Assembly (NCBI GenBank): GCA_019693395.1
Contig: JAAMXP010000078.1
Span: 3,869 to 36,189, forward strand
Direction: 5' to 3'
Source: Ettlia oleoabundans
Taxonomy: Eukaryota > Chlorophyta > Chlorophyceae > Chlamydomonadales
DNA: 32,321 bases
Each line of letters opens with the position of its first letter. The stretch's first letter is position 1. Shown here one piece after another: positions 10,131 to 22,000 of the stretch. A program made the translations under genes and the position numbers. The notes below the pieces were generated by a model, which worked only from the letters and a program-made list of their open reading frames with translations, made no database searches and was not told the origin of the DNA.

Positions 10131-13100
10131 TCAGCAGCCCTCTCTCTTCTCTGTGAGGCACGCAATGTTGTCACGCAAGTCATAGCGCCTCACCAGCGCC
10201 CCCAGATTGGCTTTGCCCTTTTGCTCCAGCCAGGCCAGGGTGGGGCGCACATAGTCTGCACGAGCAGGCAGCAGGGGTGGGGGAAGAGGCGGCGGGTGGC
10301 ACAGGAGATGAGGCTCCGAAACGGCGGCAGGGCCAGCACCAGTGGAAGCGGCAGGGCCGGCTGCTAATGCTGCATGCTATTTGGCACAGGACTCGTGCCG
10401 TGATTGGCAGGAAACTGTTGTTACCCCCAGCACACCCGGCGGGCGGCACTCACCCGACACAATCTCGTGCCAGGACCAGGCCAGGTTGAGCTCTGCAGGC
10501 GGGTGCGCAGGCGCCGGCATGAGCGGTGCCAGGGGCAGCAAGATGCACAGCTAAACACACCTTGAGCATCCAGGCTACGCAGGCACGGATGCAGTGTGGC
10601 TCAGTAGCAAAGGGCACGGCAGGCTGGTTGATTGTGCATGCTGCCACCAACCCACCCACCCACCCACCCAGCCTGCCACCTACCCTGCCAGATCTGGCTT
10701 TCGTCTGAGATGAGGTTGTAGTAGGGGCTGCTGCGCTTCAGCCAGGGCAAGATCTTGGTAAGCTGGCCCACCCACTTGCGCTTCTGCGGCAGTACAAGCG
10801 GTGGCCAGGCTCAGAAGGTACACAAAGAGGCAGGCCCAGGCCCGCAGGCCGGCAGGCAAGCAGGCAGGCAGGAAGGCAAGCAGAGCAGCTGACACTCCAG
10901 CAGCAGCTGAACGATGCACAGCATGCCACGTTGACGCAAGTGTGGGGCAGCACAGCAGGGTTGCAGCAGGCAGCGGGGTGGCACTCACGATGCGAACGTC
11001 GTACAGAACCGTGCCGGCCTTGGAAATGACGCGTGCCTTGACCAGGGCTGCCCAGATCTGGGCCGACTGAGCGCGGCTGATGTACACGGATCGCTTGGAC
11101 AGCCAGTCCTTGGTGACCTGGCGGGAGTCAACCTGAAGGCAGGCAGTGGAGCGGGCGGGGGCACCCAGCATGGGGCTCATTGTGAGCGCATTGGGGCACT
11201 TGGCCAGCGAAGCTTCAGGTGCCCCAAACAATCACAGAGGAAAGCCGCCGTCCGGCCCCGCCACCACACACCCACCCCCCACACCACACACAGCTCACAT
11301 AGACGAAGTCTGCAGGCACTCTGTTGTTTCTCAGAATTTTGATCGCCGCATCAATTTGTTTCCTGGTCCTCACGTCACGCTGCAGGCAAACAGCCAGGCA
11401 AAAGGCGGTTGGTATGTTTCTGGCAGGGAAGCATCCAGGGGCGTCTGTCCTCACACAACTGCACAGTCGGGAGTTTCACTCGCCTCTTGCTTTCCCACAT
11501 TGCGCACTCCAGCGCCCAAACAGATATGTGGTGCTAGATTCAGTAGGGCCATCCTAGCGGGGTGATGTAGCACACTCCACACCACTCAACTTCCAAAGCC
11601 CCGCCCTTAAAACTTGGCCCACCCTGTCCTCCCCCGCACCGTAAGCGCTCCTACTGTCACCCACCAACCCAGCAGCCTCACCTTCATGGCGTAAAACACT
11701 GTAGGTGGGAACCTGTACCTCAGCTTGCCATTCCCGTCGGTAGCCCGCCAAGCCGACTCCCACGGCATGTTTACCTCTGCACACGGTGTGAGCAAGCTTG
11801 AGGTGACCACTGAGCACACACACCAAACACACAAGGTTTGTCCAATGTATAGCGATGAGGTTGACAGGGCTTGCTTGCATGAAGCGCAGCAGGCAATGGC
11901 TGCACACAAAGCTGTGCGCCCACGTTGGCCCCTCTCCGGTTTACGCCGCCTCACCGCTGACCACGCCCTCGATGTACATGGTGCCCGGGAACTTCACCGC
12001 GAAAGAAGCGCCCGAGGACACCCCAAACATGTACTTGGGCCTCTTGCTCAGCTTGAATTTCTTCGTCCACTTTCTAATCAGGACGGCGGCAGAGGGCTGG
12101 TCATCTGCAGCGGGTGCCAGAGCGCACCCAGGCAGCCAGCAGGTGGACAGGCTCAGGAGTGAAGAGGAAACAAGGATTAGAAGGTGGTGTGCTTCGAGGG
12201 GTGGTGTGCCTCGAGGGGCAGGCAGCTGCCGACATGAAGCAGAGCAGTAGGCAGGTGGGCAGGTTGGCAGGTGGGAGGGTGAGAGCAGCGAGCGCGTTGA
12301 AGCTGTGCTCACTCTTGTCGGGGCCTCCGGAACTTGAGAAGCAGCGGAAGCGGTACTGGCGGTCCAGGGACATGAGCGCCAGCACGGCATAGCCACGAGC
12401 CAGGCACTGCTTGGTGTGGGAGACCTCCTCAGGAAGGCCTGAAGGGGGATACAGGGGTGGGGGAGGGGGCATGTTAGTGAGGGGCAAAGGGAGGGCACTG
12501 GCCGCTTTAGTAGCGGGGATTGGAGACGGGGGCTAATGCGTTGAGCGATAGCTGCAAAAGGCAGGCTTGAGAGGGTGCCCTGGCTGTCTCAAAGGGGGAA
12601 CGGCCAAGCTACGGACAGTGATCTTGTGGGCCGCACCCGTGCACATGGGGCACTTCCTGCTCTTGTAGAACCAGCTGTATGGGTCGTGCTTGCAGCCGTG
12701 GACAAAAATGCAGGTGCCCCTGGCCTTGCGTTTGGGCAGGCGGTATAGAGCCACGCGGCCCGTGCCATCGTTGTAGCTGCAGCATGTGGGGGAAGCGGGG
12801 GCAAGGCTTGAGGCACGTAGGAGGGGAGTGGCCATGTGGCTCATAAACTGGGGGGTGCCGGCAGGCAGGCACAATATGGATGTGCCTTGATATGCCAGCT
12901 GGCAGTGCCTCATGCATGGACAAACAAGTGAGCGGCAGCTGGGGACTACTGTGCCTGGCTTGTTGGCGGGCAGTGCACTCACGGGAAGAAGCTGGGGTCA
13001 CCCAGGGTCCTGCGGGCGCGTGCATCAAGAACGGCTGAAGCCAGGGTTACTCCAATGGCCTGCTTCACCATCTCAGCACTGACATTGCCCGGGGGGGTAG

Positions 13101-13365
13101 AGGCGATGACAACTGCATCTTCAGGCAGCTTTATGTTACGCATGTAGGCATTTGCCGCTACAGCCAGACCAGCGGCGATTTGCTTCACGAGTTCTGCTTC
13201 TTGGGCGGATTCGGTGAGGACAACAGAGGGACCCTCAGGGCCATCTAAACGCATGTGGCGTGGAGTAGCTGGGGTGATACCGCTGAGCACCACGCCGGCC
13301 TGGGCGCGGGCAGCCAGGGCCAGCAGGAGCGCCGCCACCAGGCAGGCTGCCGCGGGGCGGAGCAT
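10131..13365 (-). CDS. Secreted alpha/beta hydrolase, paralogue B
   Basis: Exons in coding order: 12983-13365, 12637-12776, 12313-12438, 11955-12104, 11682-11776, 11299-11379, 10989-11132, 10684-10783, 10454-10492, 10131-10255; all GT-AG, 460 residues. The start ATG at 13365 gives a clear signal peptide (LVAALLLALAARAQA). It shares with A the FVHGCKHDPYSWF segment, CPMC, LPEEVSHTKQCLARGYAVLALMS, the nucleophile elbow MFGVSSGASF (Ser246), EVNMPW and AWSWHEI (His415). Intron positions match A except for one extra intron, 11380-11681, which splits A's exon 5 equivalent exactly between MK and RD. Exon 1 and the C-terminus have diverged from A while other stretches are nearly identical, suggesting patchy gene conversion. 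Substrate unknown. Confidence 0.88.
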
Positions 13366-14084
13366 GGTGCTGGCGACTGGGCTGACACTGAGGGTGCCAA
13401 CCGCCGTGATCCTCGGCCCTGCAGCACAGTGGAGGGGTATTTGCCGGAGTGCAAGGCGGACTGAGCGGGCGTTTACGGGGTGGGAGGTGGCGCTTGGCCG
13501 AGGAGAGACAAATGCCTCATCGTTCGCTGTTAATAACGACTGCGTAAGCACGCGCAAAACAATGGAGGGTGTATCGCAGCTCCTGCAAGAGTAACCTGGC
13601 AGGCGGGAAGGTATCGGGCATTGGAGGCATGTGGGAGGTGCCTATCAGAAGCGGCTTTGCGTGCTCACCGTGTCACCAGAGGTGACCACAATCACCGCGA
13701 TGCGGGTGCACTGTAGCAAATGACGATTAATGCGGTGGGTGCGCCAGCACCGTCACAAGAGCGGAGCCCGCGGGTAGGCAAGAAAGCGTCGACTCTCCTA
13801 TCGCCCCTGATTCGCACAAACGCCCATTAGATTTAGCTTATCAACTCATACAGCTCCTAATTGAGCGGCATCCGACGCGGCCACCAGAGAGGCCCACATG
13901 CCCCTTTTGGCTGCTGTGCAGCTGCAGTCGGGGGTGGAGGCGGGGAGTACCAGCTAAAGAGCACACCGCTGCTGGAGCCTTCTACTAAAAGGTTGATGCC
14001 AACCGCTCACATGCCACATTCAAAGACAGGCCATGGTTGGAATGCAATGGGTCTCTGCTGGGGCAGGCAAATTGGCGCTCCGCC
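13366..14084. other. Intergenic region between hydrolase B and the ankyrin gene
   Basis: Both flanking genes are on the minus strand, so this holds the promoter of hydrolase B and the 3' UTR of the ankyrin gene. I see no exon, repeat or clear poly(A) signal. Confidence 0.4.
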
Positions 14085-15546
14085 TCATCGCTCTGGTCTC
14101 GCTGCCGCCTCCTCCACCTGTTGCTGATGCAGCTCCTGGCGTGGCTGCTGCTCGAGCAGAGTCTGCTGAAACACCTCATGTTGCTGCAACATAACCTCCA
14201 CATCAGCATGCCCCGCTGCTTGTGCAAGTTTTGCTGCCGTTCTTCCAGCCCAATCCTCGGCTTGCACTGATGCGCCAGCCTCCAGCAGGACTTGAACGCA
14301 GGCCAGCCGTGCATGACAGCAGGCAAGGTGGAGCGCTGCAGGTCATGCATGGGATGTGACAAGCATTGCCTTGGCTCTTGCATTGACAGCCGTGGGAAAG
14401 GGCTGGGATGCTCCACACAGCGCATCAGCTGCTCTGCATTCAGCGAACATGGCTGCAGGCAGGATGTCAGTCGGAATGAAGGCTGGTGGGATCACCATGG
14501 CAGCAGCATGCATGTAGCGGCAGAATGATAAGACGTCATCAGGGCGTACCTGAGTAGCCTCGGCTGTCCTTGGCGTCCACCTCGGCGCCATTCTGCAGCA
14601 CCTTACGCAGCAACGCCACCCGCCCCTCTGCTGCCAGTGCTACCAGCGGATGCCCTGGCAGGTAGCAGAACGCATCCACCTGCGCAGCATACATGCATGC
14701 AGACGTGCATTGTTTGCTGTTGATGGGACCGGGCCAGCTGGTCAGCATACGCTGTCAAGACAAATGCACGACCGGTGCCGGCAACATTGCAGAGGGCCAT
14801 GCGGCAATCAGGCATGACAGGTGTGCAGGCCCAGCTGCAGCCCGATCTGAGTTGCAGTGCTTTTCACCTGCACATTCTCGTGAAAGTGCTGGCGCGTCAC
14901 CAGCGGGCGGTCGCACCAGCTTGGCAATTCCTCAAGGCTGATGCCCGCCAGCTGCCAGCTGATGCCGCCGCCACCAGCATCCTTGGTGCCTCGAACGTAT
15001 TGAGCAACTGTCTTTGACACTGGGTTCGGCGATGCTGCACAATCCTGCCGGCCAAACGGGAGGGCCAGGAGATGAAACTCCTGCAGGCTGTTGGTTGAGG
15101 CTCACGGTAAAGGGAGCCAGAGGGTTCAGGACAGGGGGAAGCCACCCATAATAACAAGGGCAACTGCAATTGTGTTGCACTTTGTAATATTTGAGCGCAC
15201 CATGCACCTGTATGCCTGCCTGCTGGAGCTGACCGCTGTGTCCAGGGCTTACAATTGTTTGTGGCTGACTTGATGCAGCTACCGCCGGTGTCGCTGCGGA
15301 CGTGTGCTGCTGCTGACCACCCAGTCTGCTGGGTTGCTGACCAAACCCAGACCCAGGCTGCTGTTTGTTGGATAAGTCAGCTTCAAGCCAACCGTTGGAA
15401 CGCCGCCGCTTGGCTGGGGCCCGGCCCTCCCTTTTGGCACAGTCTCTTTCCCAAGCCGGTGTCTCCCGCCGCTTTCTGCCGCTGCCTGGTCCCTCAGCGC
15501 GGGGCGATAATTTCTGGGCTTGGACATGCACGTCCCTCGCTGCCAT
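14085..15546 (-). CDS. Ankyrin-repeat protein, possibly nuclear
   Basis: Exons in coding order: 15208-15546, 14868-15080, 14550-14679, 14085-14335; GT-AG, phases 0, 0, 1; 310 residues. Residues 1-113 are basic and Gln/Ser-rich, with GRKRRE (23-28) and KRRRS (46-50) as possible nuclear localisation signals. Residues 114-184 form an unrecognised folded-looking block (EFHLLALPFGRQDC, ISWQLAGISLEELPSW). Three ankyrin-like units follow: GHPLVALAAEGRVALLRKVL (193-212 onward), SRGYSALHLACCHARLACVQ (223 onward, the canonical ALHLA core), and WAGRTAAKLAQAAGHADVEV (256 onward). The C-terminus is Gln/Glu-rich and probably helical. The join that creates ALHLA across the last intron is strong support for that splice. 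Ankyrin units bind proteins; no partner can be inferred. The start ATG at 15546 is the first in frame. Confidence 0.74.
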
Positions 15547-16039
15547 GCTCGGCGTAGGGGCCCGCTCTCTTCCGCAAGTTCTGACACGCAACCGCTCCCA
15601 ACGACCTTGGCGGAGTCAGCGGCCGGTCTGAGCGCATAATGCAAACTCAGAGTAAAGTATACAAAGCGTTTTGTAGGCTTAGAATCTCTTCTACGCACTA
15701 AACACTACTAAACACGACGATGCCGTACAAAAAGCGTCCTGCACTTCGTCACCCGCGGAATCCCCATTGGCTCAACAACAAATTCCATCCCTCACCCGCA
15801 ATACTCGCGAGAAAACGCTGCCTGACTTGGCGCCGCCATTCTGTAACAAGAACGCTTTTGGATTCAAGGGCTGGGGTAATCGAGCTTGTTGCTGTTTGCT
15901 AAAGGCTGCATCAGTCCATGAGGCTATTAGCCAGCAACGCTGGAGGGTCGATCATATCCCAGCAAACACAACCCTCAGTGCACCCTGCCGCTCTGCCCGT
16001 TTTCCTCGCTTCAGCGTGCAGGGAATTCCGGGATCGTCC
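15547..16039. promoter_or_regulatory. Divergent upstream region of the ankyrin and GRP170 genes
   Basis: About 490 bases separate the two divergent start codons, so promoters and 5' UTRs of both genes must lie here. An ATTGG (inverted CCAAT box) lies at 15765-15769. A 60-codon ORF from ATG 15720 to 15902 precedes the GRP170 start and could be an upstream ORF if transcription starts before it. I did not find a full ER stress element (CCAAT-N9-CCACG). Confidence 0.4.
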
Positions 16040-19000
16040 ATGGGGCGGGCCGCTGTGCGCCCGCAGCTGGCAGCAGTGGGGGCGGCAGCGCTCCTGCTGC
16101 TGCTTGCAGGGCCAGCCGCCGGCGCACTGCTTGCAGTGGACCTGGGCTCCGAGTTTTTGAAGCTTTCCATCGTCAAGCCCGGTCGCATACCCATCTCCAT
16201 CGTGATAAACGAAATGAGCAAGCGCAAGACACCTGCGCTGGTGGCCTTTGTGGGCGGTGAGCGGCTAGTTGGAGAGGAGGCGGCCAGCCTGGCCGCGCGC
16301 CACCCCGACAAAGTATATTCTCGGGTGGTTGATCTGCTAGGCCGCCCTGCAGACGACCCCTGGCTGGGTTTTATGCTCAAGGCCAGCTACCGCCCCTACT
16401 CGCTGGTGGCTGCAACCAACCGCAGCTCTCCTGCCGCCACATCAGTGCTCACAGACAGCGGCGACACGTACTCGGCAGAAGAGCTGGTGGTGGGTGCTGT
16501 TCTGCCACCCATGTTCATGGGATGTGATACTGCCTACCTGCACCCTCGATCATCAGATGTTTCTGCTGCTCCATTGTGTTTCGAATGCGCCCTGAACCTG
16601 GCAATGCAGGATTTGCCTTGCATTCCGCTCTGCCGATTTTGAGCGGCAAGTGTTAAAGCCTGCCTGCCGCCCGCCCGCCTTGCGCTGTCCAGCTTCCTCT
16701 TGCTACCACTGCTGGTGATGTTACTGCGATATTGTCTTTGGTTGTGTGTCCCCTTCTCCCACTGCAGGCCAGCCTGCTTGAATACGCCAAGCAGCTGGCT
16801 GAAGCGGCGGCGGAGGGGTCCCCCGTCACCGACTGCGTGCTGACGGTGCCCGCCTACTTCACATTGCAGCAGGTTGGCACAGCATCCCTGCGTGACATGC
16901 GCTGGTAGGCGTGGTTGCTTCCAGCACCGGTGTTGCAGTGCGGTGTCTGCCCAGCATGCTACACACCATGCTTTGACAAAGCTACTGCCTGTGTCAGTTG
17001 TTATGTAATGTTATGCCAGCAGTTTACTGCCACTGCGTGCTGGCCCGTGTGCATCTGCCATCTCCGGCCTTCGTTCATTGCCCTGCCCTTGCTTCAGCGG
17101 CAAGCTCTTCTTGATGCCGCCAAGCTGGCGGGGCTCAACGTGCTGGGGCTCATTCACAACCATGCAGGTGAGACGGCGCACCGCAACCAGTGTCAGCCAC
17201 CTGCAGGACTCAGCAAGCAGTAGCAGTCTCCTGATTCTACTGACCCGCTGATGGCATGATTGCAGCTATGCTGGCTGCTCTTTTTTCACATCAGTCGCCC
17301 CACCGCCTTAGCCATCCCTTGCTCCTGTTCCGCAGCTGCGGCGCTGCAATACGGTATCGAACGTGACTTCACCAACCGCACCGAGACGCTGGTGCTGTAT
17401 GATCTGGGGGCAGCGCAGCTGCAGGCTGCATTGATCACGTACTCGGCCTACACAAACGCAAAGGTGGGAGACGGTGCCCTGGTGTAGTGTGTGGTTGAGG
17501 AGAGGTGTCATGTGTGTAGATGGCAGGGCGGATGGTTGTAATCTGACAGACAGTGGGCTAGCCGAGTAATTGGTGGTAACATGAACAGTGGAGCGAGTGA
17601 GGCGTGTGGCTATCGTTATTGTTTGGCCACATGGCCATCTGAATCTACCTCTACATCATGCACCGGTATGGGTTGGAACAGCTGTGGAGCCTGCAGGCAA
17701 TGGCATGAGTTTGTTAGGGGAGAGCCACCCCACCCCACCCACCCCACCTTTCCCTCTGCAACTGCTTGCATGCTTGCTGCTGTTCTCACAGGGTGTAAGC
17801 ACCAGTCAGTTTGAAGTGCGTGACGTGGTGTGGCGGGAAGACTTGGGAGGGGAGCAACTGGAACTGGGTGGGCGCCGCTCGGTATCAGCTGGTTGTGCAG
17901 TGGTACCTTGATGCCCTGTTCACCGCTTGCAGGCAACCTGAGCAGCCTTGCTGTCCCCCCTGTTCAAAGGGGTGCCAGCATGCTTCTTGCTCACGCACTG
18001 TCTTTGCTCACCTTGTCTCCTTGTTTTAAATCATACCAACACCCAAGCAAATGTTGGCTGCCCTGCCAACATGCCGCCATTTGCATGTCTCCCCTCCTGC
18101 AGTGCTGCTTGAGCACTTTGCCGATGAGTTTAATGTGCAGCTGGGGGGCGGGCAGGACGTGCGCACAGCACCTCGCGCAATGGCCAAGCTGCGGAAGCAG
18201 GTGGGGATTGGATGGTCACGGGGACCGGAATGGTGGTGGTCATGGTATCAAGTTTGCCCCTACTGCATGCTGAACCTGGGTGGCAGTCTGCACAGCAGTG
18301 AAGCGGGTGTAGCATCAGGCAGATTGTAGCCGCCGGAAGAGCCAGCACAGCCCTTCTGCATACCTCATGCCTGGCAACTCCACTGTGTTCTTGCCACCTC
18401 CACCTACTGCTGCCCCCACCTCCCTCGCTATCGTATAAATGCCCTGCCCCGGCCCGCCTCACCGCACAGGTTGCCCGCACCAAGCAGATCCTGTCAGCCA
18501 ACAGTGAGGCGCCCATCAGTGTGGAGGAGCTGTGGCAGGATCGAGATTTCCGCTCAACAATCAGCAGAGAGAAATTTGAGGAGCTGGCAGGTGGGTGGGA
18601 AGAAGACGGGGAAAGGGTGTTTGCTTGCTTGCTTTGTTGCTTTGTTGCTTTGGTTGTTTGGTTGTTTGGTTGTTTGTTGGGTAGAAGAAGGGGGGGCGGG
18701 GGCGGGGCTCTGTTGCATGTTCTGCTGAGCATGTCTGGCTGATGACTAGCGATCCTAATCCCCCCACTGCCCTACACCATTCCTTGTGTGTATTTCCCTC
18801 TCTCTGATTCCACTACATGCTCACATTATGCACGGTGCTGTGCCTCGGTCCCTGCAGGCGATTTTTGGTCCCGTGCCGCAGAGCCTGTGAGCATGCTGCT
18901 GCAGCGCAACAACCTGACCGCCGCTGATGTCACCGCCGTCGAGCTGCTGGGTGGCACCTCGCGGGTACCTCGCGTGAAGCAGGCGTTGTCAGAGGCGCTT

Positions 19001-22000
19001 GGTGGCCGCTCCCTGGACATGTGAGCAGCATCCTGTCTTTTGCTGGGGGGCTGAGAGGGGTAATCAGGCCAGGCTGGTAGGGTGGCGCTGCAAAGGGGCC
19101 GTGCAGCACTGCAGCAGCATCCATTTAGCCCCTCGTGCCTTTGTGGCTACAATTGCTTTACCAACACAGCTGTGCCGCGCCACCTGCCACACTGGCCCGC
19201 AAACCCCCACTGCTTATCTTGCCTCTGACCCTCTCCCATCAGCACGGGCCGCCCGTCTCCTCAACTGCAGGCACCTAGATGCTGACGAGGCTGTGGTGCT
19301 GGGTGCGGGCCTGTTTGCCGCCAACCTGTCCACCACCTTCCGCCTGCGCCAGTTTGGCATGGCTGATAGGGTGCCGTACAGCGTCGCAATACAGCTGCAG
19401 GGGGAGGCAGGTGAGTAGCGGGGTGGATGCTATGGTGTACGTACGTGGGTGTGGACACCAATAGATGGCGGAACAAATTCAGCAACTGAAACGCATGGAG
19501 TGACCGCAAGCGGGTGCAGCTTGGTCGCTGGCAGCCTGCAGCTGTGCTGCTTTCCAAATGTCGCTTGTGGTCTAAACCCAACAAGCATTGCATGTGACAT
19601 TCTGCACAGCGTGCCCGGGCTGCTCAGGGCTGACGTGGGCCCAATGCTTCCCCCCCGCTGCCCCTTCCCCCCCTCTTTCCCCCCCAGACCCCAAGGTGCT
19701 TGTTCCCGCCATGCGACGCATGCCCACCAAGCGTGCCGTGCACCTGCACAACCTTACAGCCGACTCCATTGCCTTCACCCTGCACTACGACAATGCGCCT
19801 GGTGGGTGGCCCAGGAGGCAGCATCTGCGGCAAGGACTGGGCCACACCCCTCCACATGTCAGCAACAGCCACCCCCACGCAAAGCCAACCTCAGCGTAAC
19901 AACTTGCAGTCCCACGCCCAACAGCACCTTGACACTCACAGTCACACATGCACCCTGCCTTTGCCACCTGCTTCTTGTTGCCGGCAGGTGCCATGCCCTG
20001 CTGCCGCCGTTCTTTCCAGCTGGGCGCGTTCAACGTGAGCGGTATATCGGCAGTGGCAGCCAAGTACAACGATTCAGGTGGGTGGCTGGACAAATGCTGG
20101 GTAGGTGGATATTTTTAGTCAATGGGCTTTCTGTGATGGTGGTGGGCAGGCGTATGGCTTTCGTGTCAGCAGATGCTACCTCCTGTAACCCAATTTGCTC
20201 TGCTTGCAGCTGGCATGGTGCCTGCGCCTCATCCAGCCACCCCTGCCTGCTTTCCACCTTGCTGCCCTGCTGTGCTGCAGGCAAGGTCAGCATCCACACC
20301 CGAGTGGACCAGAGCGGATTCTTCCACGTTGACCACGCGGGTGGGTGGCTGCTCGGGGCGGCTCGTACTGCGGACTGGATGTGCAGGAAAAACTTGTCAT
20401 CAACACCTTGTGCAGCGTGCATCGTGGAATGGCAGCAGCAACGTGGTTCAGCCAGCCATGCATGCACTGCCACTGATTCTGCTGGCCGCGGCAGTGCCCA
20501 GCTGAGCTGGCAGTACCTGACTCAGCTGCCCTAGTGCCGATAACATTGCTGCAGATGCCACAGTGGAAGTGTGGGAGGCGGTGTTGCCACCTCCCGCCCC
20601 ATCTGCCACCAATGCCAGTGTTAACGGCACCAACAGCATCGCCAACGATACCACAGCGGACAGCTCTGCTGGTAACACCACGGCAGACGGCGACGTTGCA
20701 AGTGCCAGCAGTGGCGATGGTGGAACTGCCGCCAATGCAACAGCGGGCGATGCGGCTGCGGGCAACAACACCGCTGGCGCCAGTGAGGAGGCTCTACAGA
20801 TGCGCAAGCGCCAGCTCAAGCTCCCTCTCAACATGACTGGGGGATTTGCGGCACCTAGCATGAACAGACATGAGTTGGAGGTGAGGGAGGAGCAGTACTG
20901 GCCACCTGTTACCTTGGTAGTTTTATTGCCCCCACTGTTGTGCCAGCAGCCGAACCCAGAGCTCGCAATACCCTCATTGTTCCCCACTTCTAATGAACAT
21001 AGCTTGCTGCAGCCCTTCGCCCTCCCTTCTTGCTACCCGCTGCGTTCTCCTGTTCTGCTCCTTCGCGTCCTGTTCTGCAGGCTTCGCGTCGCGTGCTGCG
21101 TCGCTTGCGTGCTGCAGACCAGGCCAAGCGTGAGGCAGCCAAGGCGCGCAATGACCTGGAGTCATACATCATTGCCACGCGGGAGATGGTGGGTGGTGCT
21201 AGTGGGTGGTGGTGGATCCCCTGTTGCCCTTGTCGTCCTGATTGACTGCAATGCAGCAGCAGCAAGGGTCCGAGATCGCCCTCCCCTCTGCACAATGTGC
21301 CAGATGCTGCGCTGTGCAGACATTGGAGGTTGTTCCGCCCATGCAGCCTCTCACCCCCTCCGTACTGCTGCTTGTGTAGGTTGAAAGCGGTGAGGATGTG
21401 GCGGCAGTTACCATCCAAGAGCAGCGGGAGGCGTTTTTGGGGCAGCTGACTGAAGCGGAAGACTGGCTGTATGGGGAGGGGGAGGCTGTGGAGGCGGCAG
21501 AGTACAGGTGTGGCGCTGAGCTGGGGCCTGACGTATGTGCTTCGGCTGGGCAGCGGTGCAGCGGTGTTGATCAATTGTGGATAATGTGCCAGCGTGCCGG
21601 TGTGGCACAGCAAGGTGCAGAGGGAAGAGTTTAGTGTAAGTAGGAGGAAGCGGCGCTGCACCGCTGGCATCACCTGCCTCTTCCCCTCCTTCCCACCCAA
21701 CCATTGCCTTCCTTGCTATATGGCAGCATCCTCCTGGCACACCTGTCCTCCCAATGCAAATCAGTGCGGTGTCATGATTGTTTGCATGCAGGAGTCGGCT
21801 GCGCAGCCTGCGGGAGGTGGGCGACCGCATGTTTGCGCGGGCAGCAGAGGTTGCAGCACGGCCTGCAGCGGTGCAGCTGGCCTCTGATTTTGTTGAACTG
21901 GCGCGCAAGGCAGTCAATAGCTGGCCCGACATCAAGCCCTGGCTCAACGCATCGGACATTGCAGCTCTGGTAGCACAGGTGGTGGGCCACGCTGCACTGC

